A DNA stretch of 64,000 nucleotides. Source: Rhabditoides inermis (taxonomy: Eukaryota > Nematoda > Chromadorea > Rhabditida > Rhabditidae). The stretch covers positions 496,001-560,000 of the forward strand of contig CAWZYM010000139.1 in the NCBI GenBank assembly GCA_963966185.1. The letters are read 5' to 3'. Under the pieces are notes generated by a model. It ran no database searches. It saw nothing but the letters and a program-made list of their open reading frames with translations, and was not told where the DNA came from. The position numbers and the translations under genes are program-made. Below, in pieces: positions 61,532 through 64,000 of the stretch (position 1 is its first letter; every line of letters starts with the position of its first letter).

Positions 61532-64000
61532 TCTAAAAAGTATAAATTGAATGCGAATAGAAGACCCAGTTGCAGTTGTGTATAACTCTCACAAGTGCTT
61601 GTGAATTAAAAAGTTATCGTTCATCTCTCTCTTTCTCCCCTTCTCTCCCTCTCTTCCCTTGCCCCAGTCTCCTCGCTACCAAGGGCGAGAGCACCATGTA
61701 ATTTGAAACGTGAGCACACAACGGTCCTGTATCTTCGCAGGAGTCAAGCTTCAGATAGCTACAACCGATCCTAGATCGGTCGTCGAATATGCACAGACAG
61801 AACACCTCGATCTACCTTTACGAAAAAGCCCAATGTTTTTTTCAGACATTTCGGTTTTTCTAAAAAGTATAATTTGAATGCGAATAGAAGATCCACTTGC
61901 AGTTGTGTATAACTCTCACAAGTGCTTGTGAATGAAAAGTTATCGTTCATCTCTCTCTCTTTCTCCCCCTCTCTCCCTCTCTTCTCTTGCCCCAGTCTCC
62001 TCGCTACCAAGGGCAAGAGCACCATGTATTTTGAAACGTGAGCACACAACGGTCCTGTATCTTCGCAGGAGTCAAGCTTCAGATAGCTACAACCGATCCT
62101 AGATCGGTCGTCGAATATGCACAGACAGAACACCTCGATTTACGTTAGGAAGAAGCCCATTGTTTTTTCAGACATTTCGGGTTTTTCTGAAAGTATAATT
62201 TTAATGCAAATAGAAGACCCAGTTGCAGTTGTGTCCAACTCTCACAAATGCTTGTGAATGAAAAAGTTATCGTTTATCTCTCTCTTTCTCCCTCTCTCTA
62301 CCTCTCTTCTCTTGCCCCAGTCTTCTCGCTACCAAGGGCAAGAGCACCATGTATTTTGAAACGTGAGCACACAACGGTCCTGTATCTTCGCAGGAGTCAA
62401 GCTTCAGATAGCTACAACCGATCCTAGATCGGTCGTCGAATATGCACAGACAGAACACCTCGATCTACCTTTACGAAGAAGACCATTGTTTATTGTATTT
62501 CAGACATTTCGGGTTTTTCAAAAAGTATATTTTGAATGCGAATAGAAGGCCCAGTTGCAGTTGTGTATAACTCTCACAAGTGCTTGTGAATGAAAAAGTT
62601 ATCGTTCATCTCTCTCTTTCTCCCCCTCTTTCCCTCCTTTCTCTTGCCCCAGTCTCCTCGCTACCAAGGGCAAGAGCACCATGTATTTTGAAACGTGAGC
62701 ACACAACGGTCCTGTATCTTCGCAGGAGTCAAGCTTCAGATAGCTACAACCGACCCTAGATCGGTCGTCAAATATGCACAGACAGAAAACATCGATTTTC
62801 GTTACGAAAAAGCCCATTGTTTTTTTCATACATTTCGGGTTTTTCAAAAAGTATAATTTGAATGCAAATAGAAGACCCAGTTGCAGTTGTGTATTACTCT
62901 CACAAGTGCTTGTGAATGAAAAAAGTAATCGTTCATCTCTCTCTTTCTCCCCCTCTCTCCCTCTCTTCTCTTGCAGCAGTCTCCTCGCTACCAAGGGCGA
63001 GAGCACCATGTATTTTGAAACGTGAGCACACAACGGTCCTGTATCTTCGCAGAAGTCAAGCTTCAGATAGCTACAACCGATCCTAGATCGGTCGTCGAAT
63101 ATGCACAGACAGAACACATCGATTTTCGTTACGAAAAAGCCCAATGTTTTTTTCAGACAATTCGGTTTTTCTAAAAAGTATAATTTGAATGCGAACAGAA
63201 GACTCAATCGCAGTTGTGTATAACTCTCACAAGTGCTTGTGAAAGAAAAAGTTATCGTTCATCTCTCTCTTTCTCCCCTTCTCTCCCTCTCTTCCCTTGC
63301 CCCAGTCTCCTCGCTACCAAGGGCGAGAACACCATGTATTTTGAAACGTGAGCACACAACGGTCCTGTATCTTCGCAGGAGTCAAGCTTCAGATAGCTAC
63401 AACCGATCCTAGTTCGGTCGTCGAATATGCACAGACAGAACACCTCGATCTATCTTTACGAAGAAGACCATTGTTTATTGTATTTCAAACATTTCGGGTT
63501 TCGGGTTTTTCAAAAAGTTTATTTTGAATGCGAATAGAAGACCCAGTTGCAGTTGTGTATAACTCTCACAAGTGCTTGTGAATGAAAAGTTATCGTTCAT
63601 CTCTCTCTTTCTCCCCCTCTCTCCCTCTCTTCTCTTGCCCCAGTCTCCTCGCTACCAAGGGCGAGAGCACCATGCATTTTGAAACGTGAGCACACAACGG
63701 TCCTGTATCTTCGCAGGAGTCAAGTTTCAGATAGCTAAAACCGATCCTAGATCGGTCGTCGAATATGCACAGACAGAACACCTCGATCTACCTTTACGAA
63801 AAAGCCCAATGTTTTTTTCAGACATTTCGGTTTTTCTAAAAAGTATAATTTGAATGCAAATAGAAGATCCAATTGCAGTTGTGTATAACTCTCACAAGTG
63901 CTTGTGAATGAAAAAGTTATCGTTCATCTCTCTCTTTCTCCCCCTCTCTCCCTCTCTTCCCTTGCCCCAGTCTCCTCGCTACCAAGGGCGAGAGCACCAT
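57240..64000 (+). repeat. higher-order repeat, 4284-bp period (13 monomers)
   Basis: Positions 57240-61523 are followed directly by a second copy that runs from 61524 to the window edge, at an offset of 4284 bp. Both carry the TAAAAAGTATAAATTGAATG, GATCCACTTGCAG and CGGGTTTCGGGTTT states in the same order. The array therefore continues to the right. Confidence 0.85.

Larger units (their letters stand above)
8859..64000 (+). repeat. 328-bp satellite array, main block, continues past window
   Basis: About 168 uninterrupted monomers, all in one orientation, run to the last base. Variants beyond A and B appear in turn. One has CAGACAATTCGGGTTTTTC plus AAAGGAAACTTTG. One has CATCGGTTTTCG with TCGGTTTTTCTAAAAAG, frequent at 23-48 kb. 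One has CTCGAATTTCGTTACG. One has GATTTACGTTAGGAAG with TTTTAATGCAAATAG, frequent beyond 33 kb. One has CTTGCAGCAGTCTCC, beyond 50 kb. No insertion, gene or inversion was seen in this block. Confidence 0.97.

Noticed and set aside
8863..64000. CRISPR-like array of direct repeats
   Set aside because: The repeats are 328 bp with no unique spacers, and the context is eukaryotic.

Overview
The window is eukaryotic non-coding DNA, almost entirely one satellite array. From about position 1784 to the right edge it holds head-to-tail copies of a monomer of about 328 bp, roughly 180 copies by length, all in the same orientation. I see no rRNA, no confident protein gene and nothing prokaryotic. Short intron-like segments, a tRNA-derived SINE, a hAT-type MITE and an array of more than 60 kb suggest an invertebrate animal, but I cannot name the species. 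The setting would fit centromeric, pericentromeric or other heterochromatic DNA (inference).

Layout. Positions 1-1783 are the right part of a transposable element of at least 1.8 kb. A complete copy sits at 6852-8858: 2007 bp, with 16-bp perfect terminal inverted repeats and a 4-bp target duplication (GGCA) in a satellite monomer. The element contains diverged internal repeats, a degenerate exon/intron-like stretch with a polyadenylation signal, a 133-bp tRNA-Lys-like SINE with its own 21-bp target duplication, and a 52-bp piece identical to the surrounding satellite. Positions 1784-6847 are satellite interrupted by two copies of a 552-bp hAT-like MITE (4681-5232 and 5899-6450). These lie in a 1218-bp tandem duplication. 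The element and its flank recur at an offset of about 7075 bp.

From 8863 to 64000 there is uninterrupted satellite. The monomers fall into recognisable variants. A type A carries a CTCGATCTACCTTTACGAAG segment, a type B carries a TTTTCGTTACGAAAA dyad, and there are several derivatives. They form a mosaic of higher-order blocks that recur at offsets of about 655, 1218, 1317, 1963, 2290, 2620, 4267, 4284, 4920, 5566, 5593, 6897, 7852 and 15070/15720 bp, all close to whole numbers of monomers apart from the MITE-bearing one. Breakpoints between blocks are visible in places, including a 12-bp tandem scar at 37189-37212 and a hybrid monomer near 51.5 kb. This is the expected record of repeated unequal exchange and segmental amplification.

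The short open frames that recur on both strands are by-products of repeat conservation and are not annotated as genes. The most informative material is the nested insertion history, with an intact target site for the MITE preserved elsewhere in the array, the satellite fragment inside the transposon, and the conserved dyads and polypyrimidine tract in each monomer.
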